DNA from: Manihot esculenta | Lineage: Eukaryota; Streptophyta; Magnoliopsida; Malpighiales; Euphorbiaceae | Assembly (NCBI RefSeq): GCF_001659605.2 | Contig: NC_035164.2 | Location: forward strand, 10,130,994 to 10,194,993 | DNA: 64,000 nucleotides | Direction: 5' to 3' | Shown: piece after piece, positions 22,705-33,800 of the stretch | Layout: every line of letters starts with the position of its first letter | How positions within the stretch are numbered: the stretch's first letter is position 1 | Notes under the pieces: generated by a model | Told to the model about the DNA's origin: nothing | Databases searched by the model: none | What the model saw: the letters and a program-made list of their open reading frames with translations, nothing else | Position numbers and translations under genes: made by a program

Positions 22705-25155
22705 TTAATGACCGCCCGTGCCACAATGTCGTGGTCTCCTCTCATCAGAACGTCTTGTGTTGTACCGACGCCCGTCAAATGATGGCTCCTGTTGAGCCTC
22801 TTGAGAATTTCCAACATCATCGTCAGCCATAGATATATTTAAATCAGGAGGTTGAGATCGAGGTCTTGAACTCTCCCCAACAACTAGATCCTGAGTTGCA
22901 AAGCTGAAATCTCCTGAATAAGGGGTTGCAGAAAATAACTCAAGAAAATCCGAAGAAAACAAGCTAAGTCGGCTTGAGGGATCATCCAGTGATTGTCGAG
23001 GGAATGCTGGAAAAACAGACTGTCGAGGGAATGCTGGAAAAACAGACTCTGATGGAGTATGTGGTTGCGCAGGGGAGAAGAAGTCGAACGACGTGCTAGC
23101 TATGCCTTCCTCTGCAGTCTGATCGTAATTGGAAGGAGTTGGAGTAAATGAATGAAAAGGCATAGAAGAAGGCCCTGGTGTCCATCCTATATACTGACTC
23201 TTAAAATCGTCTCCATAAGTGGGCATTTGTGAAGATTGGCCCAATTCTGTATATGAGCCGTATGGATGGAATGCAACCGGTGATGGTATTTGCATTACAC
23301 CAGGGTTTGGCGTAGGCCGTGGAATCTCCGTCTCCCTTGATGGCCTGGTAGTGTGGCGACGATATCGTGGAGGATTCCTGGAGGAGGAGGGTGTGTCATG
23401 TACATCATCTGGAAGCGGTTGGGAAGGTGGCGTCGGCTGTTTAGGTGGTATTTGGGAAATGCGATCGAACAAACGAAGTGCATGAAACATTGAATTAACC
23501 GCATTTCCAATCTTGTCTACTGTTGGGTGACGAACTTGACTCGCCCATAAGCGGCAGTTTTCCAGATCATCCTCTTGCAAAATGTATTTATTAAGATATC
23601 TATCCCAAAAGTTAAGTAATATAAATATTTATATAATTAATACATAAATCATAATGATTCACCCATTATCACAGCGCCGATTGATGCACCCTTTTGAGAC
23701 ACCCACCGATGTGCAATTATTCTGTACCATTCCATATACTGTGAATGGTAATGTAACGGCTGGATCATAGTATTGCTTGCGACAATCCATCGGTGCCTTG
23801 ATTTCCAGAGCGTAATTCAATGTTGGTTCTCGGTCATCCAGTTGATAGCTGAAGAAGTTAATTTTATTGAATGCATATTATCTGTTTGACGTGGTGGTTG
23901 TGGAATGGGTTGAGAAAATCCAAATTGTTTCAGCACCCTGTTAGGTTGATGCCACTCAACAATATGAAAACAAATCAGTGGAACAACTGATCTCCATATT
24001 TGTCTACCCTGTAGACAGTAATCTGGCATAGCGTCCACCACAACATCAGAGTATGGCTCCCATATAAACTATGTAGATAAGATAATGTAAAAGGTTAAAA
24101 TTGGATAATTTGAATTGACATGTAATTAAAAGGTATAGAATGATGACCTCTTCGGCTTTCATGCGGTCAAGTTGGTACCGAAGTTGCACTAGCACATGCG
24201 TTGTAACTTCGGTAATACTTCTAGCATTACTCCACCTACACAATTTATAGTTTGGAATTAGTAACAAGATGTTGGATTTGATGGTATAATAGTACACAAT
24301 TTACAGCACATACCGACTACTAATCGGTGTATCTGGAAGGGGATGTATCTGGGAGATGGTAAGGGCAATTATTTTTATTCTGTCCCATGCCCAAATCTGT
24401 AAAATATGCAGTGGCCCGCCAATTTGCTGCACTTGTGGTGATGTTGCTCTGCAAAGCTCTTTATAAAGCCAAGCAAGGCAGGCTGCACCCCAGCTATATT
24501 GACCACAGGTGTTGAAATTAGCGAGTAGTGGCAAAAACATTAGATTGACCCTATGAGCAGACCGATCAACAAACAGCGATCCACCTATTAGCCGTAATAG
24601 GAAAGCTCGAGCATGCCTCTGAATAGTAACATCATCATCGTACTCTGGAATTTGGTCAAAGTTATTTCTCAACCAGGTGAGTGCAACAGTATTTCCCTTC
24701 ACAACTTCACGATTCGGGACCAACCCAAGAAATCTTGACATAGCAATTGCCAAGGCTGTCCTGTAGTCCCAGTAACAGCATTGCCATCAATAGGCAATCC
24801 AGATATTTGTCCCATATCTTGAAGTGTAACAGTACACTCTTCATGGGGTAACATAAAAGTATGTGTTTCTGGTTTCCATCTCTCAACCAAAGCCGTTATG
24901 AGGTGGTGATTTAAGTGGAAGAAGCCTAATCGAACAGCTCCGTAAAATCCACTAGCACAGAGATAAGGGATAAGCCTGTCATCAATATCATGACCGTGTA
25001 ATACGGTAGAGGATCGTCAGCATGTGATTACACCAGCCTCTTGTGGATCATCCCACACGGCTTGGGACCTATGAGATGCTTGGAGATATAGCAATGAAGT
25101 ATCACGTGGTTCTGGGTTGATGAATAATCTACTGTCATTTGAGCACTCTTCCTGC
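22705..25155 (-). pseudogene. Plant mobile domain (PMD, aminotransferase-like) gene carried by MULE copy 1
   Basis: Exon-like blocks on the minus strand encode the PMD core in order: RDTSLLYLQASHRS, a GFYGAVRLGFF block, LVERWKPETHTF with GECT-like and LQDMGQISGLPIDG, then LVPNREVVKGN, QRHARAFLLRLIGG and YSWGAACLAWLYKELC, and downstream RQIWRSVVPLICFHIVEWH. These match the MAIN/MAIL1 relatives often found in plant MULEs. The C-terminal exon (22705-23580) is Pro/Ser-rich with a 9-residue duplication (SVFPAFPRQ twice). Introns separate the blocks (for example about 24050-24300). Breaks: a TGA at 25017-25019 in the first exon, shared with copy 2, and loss of the start ATG kept in copy 2 at 37247. 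The product would be a nuclear silencing-type factor by family; here probably not made. Confidence 0.8.
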
Positions 25156-25361
25156 AAAGGGTTATTACAACTATCAATTCCTTATGTCAATAATTTTAAT
25201 TGTTAGACATGAGGATAACATAACAGAAATAAAAGAAAAATGTGAATTTACAAGGCAATTCTTTGTTTTGGTACAAGTGATAATGACATAAACCTTACCT
25301 CCTAAACCTTACCTCTTAAACCCTAACATATTACATAATACGATAAATGCATGTAGACATT

Positions 25362-25860
25362 TCAACAGCATTTTGGTAGACAATGTGGCAAATATTTTGT
25401 AAAATCGCCACAATCATTGTCACTATAATCAGACAGGTCATTATTGTGTATGTTGAAATTGCTGGAATATGATAACTGACTATCATCGTATACACTTGGA
25501 AATTCACATTGTTCAGCATGATATTTATCCAGCCTCATTTCCATAAGCCTAATTTCCTTAAGTAGTTGATCCTTGAGTTTCTTAACATCTTTACATGTAT
25601 TTTGCAAGCCATGTCTGTCGATGTAGCTTTTGGAATAGGCAACTCATGGTAGCCACAATAAGCTTCTAATTCGCATCGAATCTCCCACAAACGTTGCCAA
25701 TCAGGTTGAAGAGCAATTGCCACATTTCCAAAATTAGAAATTTTTGTGGAATGATATCCGACAAATATATGGTTAGCAAAACCTTGTTTCAAACAACTAT
25801 TAGTTTGTTGATTTGAAAAACATTGCTTGTGACCATACCATGAACAACTGTTTGGATCTA
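25362..25860 (-). pseudogene. Small MULE ORF with coiled coil and acidic tail, copy 1 (frameshifted)
   Basis: It is homologous to 36620-37048 of copy 2, where it is open for 142 codons. The N-terminal part reads ANHIFVGYHSTKI and PDWQRLWEIRCELEAYCGYH; a likely coiled coil follows (KKLKDQLLKEIRLMEMRLDK), then an acidic Asp/Ser-rich end and PHCLPKCC. Here a frameshift near 25595-25610 splits it. I recognise no family. It could be its own gene or a 3' exon of the transposase transcription unit. Confidence 0.55.
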
Positions 25861-26058
25861 TATATTTGTCTATTAAGTGTTATGACTATTATATTTTCTC
25901 TTTCCTCTGCTTGATTGGCATGCTGACGACTCACAAAGATCTTTGGAGGATGACATTTTCTGGATGTAACATGCGTATGATCAAATGGTTAAATGTCATA
26001 AACAATCAAGGAATCATAACAAATTACAGATATTTGCAGAAAATAGGCCATGTGAAAA

Positions 26059-28716
26059 TCATAAAATTTTATTCACAGTACATGTGTTTTTATTATGTCC
26101 TGATTGGCCACATATAGAACAGTGATTTTTTCCGGGAATATTAACTTTTGCAACCCTCCAATCCATTTCATTCTGGATCCTCGATGGCTTTGGTCGCCCT
26201 TTTTTCCTAATTCGGTTCTTGTTTGGAATTAGAGGTAATTTCTAATCTGCAGGCCAATAGTCTAAATTACCTAATGGAATGAACATGTCTTCGTAACATT
26301 TAAATGACCTTTCGAGAGTGTAGTAGCTATCAACGAATTGCTCATAATCAACAGACCTCGACATGCATGCTGCTATGGCATGTGAACATGGGATACGCAT
26401 TTCTTGAAATTTATCGCAACTACAGGTCCCTTCTATAAGCTTAACAACTTGTTTTTGACCTGTTTTTGCACTTCGGACTTCGACAACCAAATCATCACGA
26501 TTAAATGTAGCAACACGATGGCCATTTGCTGACTGTGCATTTTTTTGTATGACTTCACCAATTGACTGGGTGAATCTATAGCCATCTTGTTGCTGCCAAA
26601 GAAATTGACTCCTTCGAATATCGAAGTAATGCGCACATTGATAAAATATTTTTTCAACCATTGCTGTAATAGGCAAAGCTCGAAAGCCTTTCAACATTCC
26701 ATTGACAGACTCAATGGTGTTAGTCGTCATTGATCCATATCGCTTCCCACCATCGTGGGAACGAGTCCACTTCTCCAAAGGAATCTTCACGGCCCATTCA
26801 AAGGTCTCGAGATTTACTTTCTTAATTTTATTCATCGCGTCATAGAATTTCCTCCTCTGGTTATGATTAGTTGTTACGGTAAAAATATATTATTGAATAT
26901 GAATAGGTTATATACAATAAAAATTTAAATTTAAAATAAGTAATCGCAAATAATGTTTTACCAGTCTTTCGCAAACATTCCTTCATTGTTGCATTCTTGA
27001 ATTTTGTGTTGTAATTGCTCAAAATGTGTCGTATGCAGTATCGATGATGTCCACTTGGTGATTGCCACCAATCCTGTTCCATAGATTTCTTAATTTCAAT
27101 GTGACGATCAGAAATGACACATAAATCTTCGCGTTCTGTGACATAAGCTCTCAAACAAGACATGAACCATCCCCAATTATCTGAATCCTCCTCCACAATT
27201 GCAAAAGCCAATGGAAATATCTGATTATTTTCATCAAGCCCTGTTGCACACAATATACACCCACTATATTTAACGTATAGGAATGTACCGTCAAATAAAA
27301 TTACTGGTCGACAATGCTTGAATCTTTCAATAGATTGACGATAAGCCCAAAACATGTGATCAAATACACGAGAAGTACGATCCAAACGATCGTTTATGTA
27401 ATGGGGATCATCTTTAATTACGAAGATTGAACCAGGATTGAAGTGGCACACTGCATTTATGTACTTATGGAGCCTTCCATACGATTCATCCCATCCACCA
27501 AAAATTTTCCTAATTGCAAATTGTTTTGCCTTCCATGTCTTTGAATATGTTGGTTCATATCCAATTTTATCTCTAACTTTTGCCTGAAGTGTTTTTATTT
27601 TAATGTGTGGTTGTTCTTCTATCATAGGCAAAATAAATTGACATATAAATTTATTATCCAATTGAGGATGGTCTTTTTCAACTATTGGATTAGAACATGT
27701 ATGCGGCCATCATACGATACAATTCTCCAAACCTCAGATTCCTCCTTCTTTGATGCACGCAGATGCCATTTACAGTTATGTTTTTTATATTTGCATTTAA
27801 TACTATATGTTTTCGTCTTGGTCTCATCAGAGCAAAACTTATGATGTCTACGCAAATGATACTCCTTTGCTGCTGCTATGATAGCATCTCTGTTCGGAAA
27901 AATCATCCCAACGGAAAACTCTTTATTCGGATTCCAAAACATATCAGTCGGTGGCTTTGCGTAAGGGTCTACACGCATTAATTCAAAATCTATTTTTGAA
28001 AATGGGGGTGGATGCACAAATTGCAAAATAGGATTAGTATACTGAGGAACAACATTATCATCAGCTGATAATAATTCTTCGTCCTCAATCCAACCACTTT
28101 CATACTCGTTAATGTCAGAATCAGATAACCTCTTTGAATCAACATATTCATCATCTTCATCAACAACTTCATTGACAATATTATCAACACTATTCAGGTT
28201 AAAGTCTTTAGTACAAAATGGATTTGTTGGACATACTATAATTTCATCTTGCTCTTCAATATTCGGACGCAAAATACAATGTGAATTCTCTAAATCATCA
28301 ATATAAGAGGGACCGGCACAATCATCTTTCTGATTTCTGTGAATATCTCTAACGACATCGACATAAAAAATTATGCTTTCAGATCCTAGTATACATACGT
28401 AATCGAACATCATCTCTACATCGTCATCATTGAGCAGCTGAACTAGTTCAAATTTGTAATCGTTATCACTAATAATTGGTTTCCTATATTCAATCTTGCA
28501 TATGAATTGATTATGGTCTAACAAATTTGTAGAGCGAACTATTTTCATAAGAAGATCCTCATAAGTCAATCTTCGGTTCATACGGAAGAAATTGTGCTGA
28601 CCTCCAACATAGGCGTAACCTAATTCGGTTCTAATAACATGTCCATCCCAGTGTACAATGCCATAAGTCGGACAACTCATTTTTGTCAAATTTAGTCCAC
28701 ATTTCAAGCATAACAA
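26059..28716 (-). pseudogene. MULE transposase (MuDR type), copy 1
   Basis: The N-terminal exon (28716-27682) has an acidic PB1-like/MuDR N-terminal region ending in a WRKY-like DNA-binding module (FSVGMIFPNRDAIIAAAKEY ... YSIKCKYKKHNCKWHLRAS). The MULE catalytic domain (27661-26940) has PVILFDGTFL, AIVEEDSDNWGWF and HRYCIRHILSNY. After an intron come the SWIM zinc finger (CSCDKFQEMRIPCSHAIAAC, about 26430-26340) and a CCHC knuckle (CSICGQSGHNKNTC, about 26120-26080). Defects: a frameshift and stop after SYDGRIHVLIQ near 27680, an intron acceptor that reads AA where copy 2 has AG (about 26868), and a TAG at about 26243. The family cuts and rejoins DNA at terminal inverted repeats. Confidence 0.9.
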
Positions 28717-29110
28717 ATATAGAATAAGTATTTAATTAACGTTAAAATTTAAGTGCAATATAATTATGCATATCTGTTTGTTGTAATCAATGCGATCTAA
28801 TAGCCTTGGTTTGAAGATTGTCTATCAAACTGCAATATAAATTTTAATTTTATGTTTAGCACCAAATACATAATATCGTTAAAATAAATATTATTAAAAT
28901 AAATACATTATATCATAAAAATTATCAAATAATAAGAATTATATTACACCACATAAATTGTTAAATAAATATATTAAATAATGTAACTAATCTTCACAAA
29001 TTATTTAAAATTGAAAGGAGGGTGTATTGAGATTAGGAATAGAAATTGTAAGGGAAGTTGAGTAGAGTGGAGGAGAGTAAGAGTTGGAAAATGAGGTGAG
29101 TAAGGGTGGG
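28717..29110. other. MULE 5' leader/intron region upstream of transposase
   Basis: AT-rich, mirrored in copy 2 at about 33400-33800. It may be the transposase promoter or a leader intron. No ORF is seen. Confidence 0.45.
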
Positions 29111-29490
29111 GCGGGGATATTTATAAATAGAAACTTGGCGCCGCTTTAAATGGCGTCAGGCTTATCGAAGACTGCATCTTGGCGCCACTAGCGCCAGGTT
29201 CAGGTCTTCCACCAGTCCCGAGGCGCGTCCGGAAGACGCATCGAAACTTAACCAGCTTGGGACCATTCAAAATAGCGCCAGGTTCAGGTCTTCCACCCGT
29301 CCCGAGGTGCCGCGCGACCCGTGACTGATACTCCTGTCCTTGGCGCCACTTAAAGTGGCGCCAGGACTTGGGTGGGAGAGATTCTATGCCATGAAGAGAA
29401 GAGACCATAATGGCACCTCTTCATGGTAGAGATACTTTGCATGAATAAAGCATAGCGCCTCTTTAAGTGGCGCCAGGTCCTCTACAACAT
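29111..29490 (-). repeat. Internal GGCGCC hairpin block of MULE copy 1
   Basis: It contains repeated TGGCGCCACTTTAAGTGGCGCC-like stems and a duplicated piece (CAGGTCTTCCACCAGTCCCG and CAGGTCTTCCACCCGTCCCG). It separates the accessory ORF from the transposase and is mirrored at about 32510-33370. Its presence inside the element suggests an old terminal region or a shared bidirectional promoter. The open frame on the minus strand here is a by-product. Confidence 0.7.
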
Positions 29491-30059
29491 CCATATTTTA
29501 TTTTGCTACTTTTAACTTACCTTTTTTCTTTCTTAAATATATTTTTTTTAAATTTATTGATGTTGTATTTTTTATAATTATAATATTTCAAATAAAAATT
29601 TCTAGATGACTAAAAATTTAGTTATATCGCAATGTGGCTTATAAAATGAATAGAACACTCAACTTTTTTTTTTCTCCATATTTATCAATATAACAAATAT
29701 AATTTAATAGAATGACGTTCTTTTATTAAAAATTTAATATTTTACATTTGTAAATTAAATTGTAATTTTCAATATACTTTAAATTGTTTATGCATTTATA
29801 ATTAATTACAATTAAATTAACTATATTTTTTATTTTAAATTTTATAATTTAAGATCAATTACCTACATATTATATTTTATACGTTTTAATCTAAACCCAA
29901 TTTTTAAATAATTATTAATTAAAATTTTTACTAATAAATTTACAATAAAAATATTAATATTAAATATATGTAACACAACAAAATAGACATTTATAAAAAA
30001 AACGATATTACAAATTTAAAATACTAACTAATTACATAGATTTTAATATATCTATTTAT
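29491..30059. other. AT-rich MULE spacer
   Basis: AT-rich DNA between hairpin block and accessory gene; the inverted copy lies at about 31930-32500. No gene is seen. Confidence 0.5.
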
Positions 30060-30659
30060 TTTTACATTTTCCGAATTTGCGCCCTTCGCTTGAACGTTTT
30101 GCGGATTTAAATGTTCTTCCCATTCTTTGTTCCAAATAATCATACATATTCGCTTGATAACTGGTACGTTAACCTCCTCCTGAAATTAATAAGTCAGTAA
30201 GTATATTGATTAAAATATGCATTAAAATTAAATATTAAGCTTAACTAAATACGTACCTCTTAATATTCTATTCTCTCTTTTACAAAATTCTTTTTGCGAA
30301 ATAGAAAGACTGTATTGGAGACGCATGTAAGGTGCATAATCCAATTTTTCATAAATACGAAAATAATAATTGACTATATCAGAATAATTTTCTATTTTGG
30401 CTTTTGAGCAAATAAAACTTAAAATCTTAAAATAATACAACGGAACAGTTTCAATCAAAACATCAACCATTTCTATATTCCGCATGTTATAACTAGAACA
30501 AATTGTTTCTTGCAAATAATAATTAAGCCATAAAATATGTTGGAAAAAATTGCTCTGAGAATCTATTTTTAATTTATATATTTCTTTCCACATTCTTTTC
30601 ACTCTATTTTTAGCAAATTTATCTCGTAAAATTTTTGGAACAACATAAATATAAGCCAT
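30060..30659 (-). CDS. MULE accessory gene of unknown function, copy 1
   Basis: It opens with an ATG at 30659 and runs 130-odd codons to a likely donor (GTACGT, exon low end 30257). A second exon from 30179 could follow: its frame meets a TAA within three codons, after which a Lys/Arg-rich tail (MYDYLEQRMGRTFK, SAKRSSKGRKFGK) remains open to 30060. An alternative acceptor uses another frame. The first exon is rich in aromatic and charged residues (MAYIYVVPKILRDK, FFQHILWLNYYLQ, YYFKILSFICSK), with no known domain, membrane segment or signal that I can name. It is conserved in copy 2, and it lies next to the element end, like the accessory gene of autonomous Mutator elements. I do not claim homology to mudrB. 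Confidence 0.55.
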
Positions 30660-30786
30660 AAATCAATTAAAACAGAAAGAGGAAGATGATAAAGAAGTTA
30701 AAAAAAAATTCAACAGGAAAGAAATAAGTAAAAGCAGAGATGAAAACAAGCGTAGCAGAGGTGAAAATAAGCAGAGATGAAAACGA

Positions 30787-30888
30787 GCGTAGCAGATGGG
30801 GCATTTATAGGGTGAAGGTGGCGCCTCTTTAAGAGGCGTCAGGATGGGTTGGCGCTTCTTTAAGAGGCGCCAGGGCGATGCGTTTTTC
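30787..30888 (-). repeat. Subterminal hairpins at the outer end of MULE copy 1
   Basis: GGCGCCTCTTTAAGAGGCG-type stems pair with 31164-31225 of copy 2. The copy ends at GATGCGTTTTTC with no terminal sequence of its own. Confidence 0.7.
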
Positions 30889-31225
30889 GGGCTTTTTGCA
30901 AATTTAAGGGCGGGAGAAGTTTTATTTGCGGATTTGGGGTTCGAAAAATATTAATTGCCAATTTGGGGTTCGTGGCAGGCGAAAAGAGCGCCTGGCGCCT
31001 CTTTAAAAAGCACCAGGCTCTGGCGCTTCTCAAAGAAGCGCCAGATGAAGTCTTGGCACCTATCAAAGAGGCGCCAAGCGTGGCCTGACGGTTCGCAGAT
31101 AGGTCGGTGCTTCTTAAAGAGGCGCCAGCCTCACCCTGGCGCCTCGGGAAGCCTGACATCTCGAAAAAACGCATCGCCACGCCTCTTAAAGAGGCGCCAC
31201 CTTCACCCTATAAATGCCCCATCTG
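30889..31225 (+). repeat. MULE terminal region of copy 2 and inverted-repeat loop
   Basis: The first 90 bases match 21984-22073. Several GGCGC-stem motifs follow. From 31164 the sequence mirrors the end of copy 1 (CCACCTTCACCCTATAAATG against its complement near 30800). A TATAAAT at about 31210 lies about 120 bases before the accessory ORF and could be its TATA box. Confidence 0.75.
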
Positions 31226-31334
31226 CTACGCTCGTTTTCATCTCTGCTTGTTTTCACCTCTGCTACGCTTGTTTTCATCTCTGAATTTTTTTTTAACTTC
31301 TTTATCCTCTTCCTCTTTCTGTTTTAATTGATTT

Positions 31335-31930
31335 ATGGCTTATATTTATGTTGTTCCAAAAATTTTATGAGGTAAATTTGTTAAAAATAGAGTGAAAAGA
31401 ATGTGGAAAGAAATATATAAATTAAGAATAGATTCTCGGAGCAATTTTTTCCAACATATTTTGTGGCTTAATTATTATTTGCAAGAAATAATTTGTTCCG
31501 GTTATAACATGCGGAATATAGAAATGGTTGATATTTTGATTGAAACTGTTCCGTTGTATTATTTTAAGATTTTAAGTTTTATTTGCTCAAAACCCGAAAT
31601 AGAAAATTATTTTGATATAGTCGATTATTATTTTTGTATTTATGAAAAATTGGATTATGCATCTTGGATGCGTCTCTAATACAGTCTTCCTATTTCGCAA
31701 AAAGAATTCTGTAAAAGAGAGAATAGAAGATTAAGAGGTACGTATTTAGTTAAGCTTAATATTTAATTTTGATGTATATTTTAATCAATATACTTACTGA
31801 CTTATTAATTTCAGGAGGAGGTTAATGTACTAGTTATCAAGCGAATATGTATGATTATTTGGAACAAAGAATGGGAAGAACATTTAAATCCGCAAAACGT
31901 TCAAGCAAAGGGCGCAAATTCGGAAAATGT
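31335..31930 (+). pseudogene. MULE accessory gene, copy 2 (broken)
   Basis: The ATG at about 31335 starts the same protein as 30659 (minus), but a TGA at about 31368 (KIL then stop, where copy 1 has KILRDK) interrupts it. The frame then stays open at 31392-31679 to a TAA (copy 1 continues at this point). The donor GTACGT, acceptor and basic tail (SAKRSSKGRKFGK) are kept at 31740-31927. The extent of similarity indicates protein-level descent, but this copy is nonfunctional. Confidence 0.65.
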
Positions 31931-32509
31931 AAAAATAAATAGATATATTAAAATCTATGTAATTAGTTAGTATTTTAAATTTGTAATATCGTTTTTTTTA
32001 TAAATGTCTATTTTGTTGTGTTACATATATTTAATATTAATATTTTTATTGTAAATTTATTAGTAAAAATTTTAATTAATAATTATTTAAAAATTGGGTT
32101 TAGATTAAAACGTATAAAATATAATATGTAGGTAATTGATCTTAAATTATAAGATTTAAAATAAAAAAATATAGTTAATTTAATTGTAATTAATTGTAAA
32201 TGCATAAAAAATTTAAAGTATATTAAAAATTACAATTTAATTTACAAATGTAAAATATTAAATTTTTAATAAAAGAACGTTATTCTATTAAATTATATTT
32301 GTTATATTGATAAATATGGAGAAAAAAAAAGTTGAGTGTTCTATTAATTTTATAAGCCACATTGCGATATAACTAAATTTTTAGTCATCTAGAAATTTTT
32401 ATTTGAAATATTATAATTATAAAAAATACATCAATAAATTTTAAAAAATATATTTCAGAAAGAAAAAAAGGGTAAGTTAAAAGTAGCAAAATAAAATATG
32501 GATGTAGTA

Positions 32510-33370
32510 GAGGACCTGGCGCCACTTAAAGAGGCGCTATGCTTTATTCATGGAAGAGTATCTCTGCCATGAAGAGGCGCCACTTATAATGGCGCCATGG
32601 TCTCTTCTCTTCATGGCAGAGAATCTCTGCCATGAAGAGATTTAAATTTCTTTTTTACATACTACTTCCACTATTTAATAACTAATTAATATGGTTGGTC
32701 CCATATTTTTCAAAAGTTGAATATATTTTTTGACCAATAAAAATTGAAAGCTAGTCTTATAGTAGCTCCAAAACCTACTGGGATAGCAATCACCAAACAG
32801 AACAGTGATATCATTGGTCTACTTATTCCAGCTAAGCACAGACAATTGAAAAATCGGAGGATTTTTTTTTTGCCATTAGACGGTAAGGGAAGTCGATTGT
32901 AAGATCATTAATTTTTTTAAAAACGTAGTGTCGGCTAAGGGAAGTATTGGCACTATGGAATGTTGTGTGGGAAGAGACGTGTCACAAACAGCAATTGAAG
33001 TCATCAACTTCACCATCGTACTTCTCTTCATGGCAGAGATTCTCTGCCACCCAAGTCCTGGCGCCACTTAAAGGTGTATCTGTCGCGTGGCGCCTCGGGA
33101 CTAGTGGAAGACCTGAACCTGGCGCTGTTTTGAATGGCACCAGGCTGGTTAAGTCCCGATGCGTCTTCTAGACGCGCCCCGGAACTGGTGGAAGACCTGA
33201 ACCCGGCGCTGTTTTGAATGGTGCCAGGCTGGTTAAGTCCCGAGGCGTCTTCCGGTCTGGGAGACACCTCGGTACTGCTACAAGACCGCATTCTGGCGCC
33301 ACTTAAAGTGGAGCCAGGATGCGGTCTTCGATAAGCCTGGCGCCATTTAAAGCGGCGCCAGGTTTCTATT
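32510..33370 (+). repeat. Internal hairpin block of MULE copy 2 with a 0.4-kb insertion
   Basis: It is the mirror of 29111-29490, with GGCGCC stems and the duplicated CTGGTGGAAGACCTGAACC unit. About 410 bases at 32630-33045 have no partner in copy 1 and are flanked by direct repeats of a CTCTTCATGGCAGAGA.TCTCTGCCA sequence, itself a palindrome. The insert contains an open stretch (VAPKPTGIAITKQNSDIIGL) that could be a captured host fragment; I do not recognise it. Confidence 0.65.
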
Positions 33371-33800
33371 TATAAATATCCCCGCCCCGCCCCGCTCCAC
33401 CCTTACTCACCTCACTTTCCAACTCTTACTCAACTCTTACTCTCCTCCACTCTACTCAACTTCCCTTACAATTTCTATTCCTAATCTCAATACACCCTCC
33501 TTTCAATTTTAAAGAATCTGTGAAGGTTAGTTACATTATTTAATATATTTATTTAACAATTTATGTGGTGTAATATAATTCTTATTATTTGATAATTTTT
33601 ATGATATAATGTATTTATTTTAATAATATTTATTTTAACGATATTATGTATTTGGTGCTAAACATAAAATTAAAATTTATATTGCAATTTGATAGATAAT
33701 CTTCAAACCAAGGCTATTAGATCGCATTGATTACAACAAACAGGTATGCGTAATTATATTATACTTAAATTTTAACGTTAATTAAATACTTATTCTATAT

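Larger units (their letters stand above)
21984..30888 (-). mobile_element. MULE copy 1 (left arm of the inverted pair)
   Basis: The left end is a terminal sequence (GGGCTTTTTGCAAATTTA) that also begins copy 2 at 30889. Read on the minus strand the element holds an accessory ORF (30659-30060), a GCGCC-rich spacer, a MuDR-type transposase with SWIM and CCHC fingers (28716-26059), a small acidic coiled-coil ORF, and a plant-mobile-domain gene (about 25155-22705). Both ends are rich in GGCGCC hairpins. The terminus at the accessory-ORF end is missing: the arm stops at 30888, where copy 2 starts. It sits inside exon 8 of gene copy A. All coding parts carry lesions, so it is not autonomous. Confidence 0.85.

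Noticed and set aside
22169..33291. Open frames in the GGCGCC blocks (22169-22360, 29121-29408, 30860-31331, 33028-33291)
   Set aside because: They are repetitive (ASLK, GASL) translations of hairpin repeats, readable on both strands.
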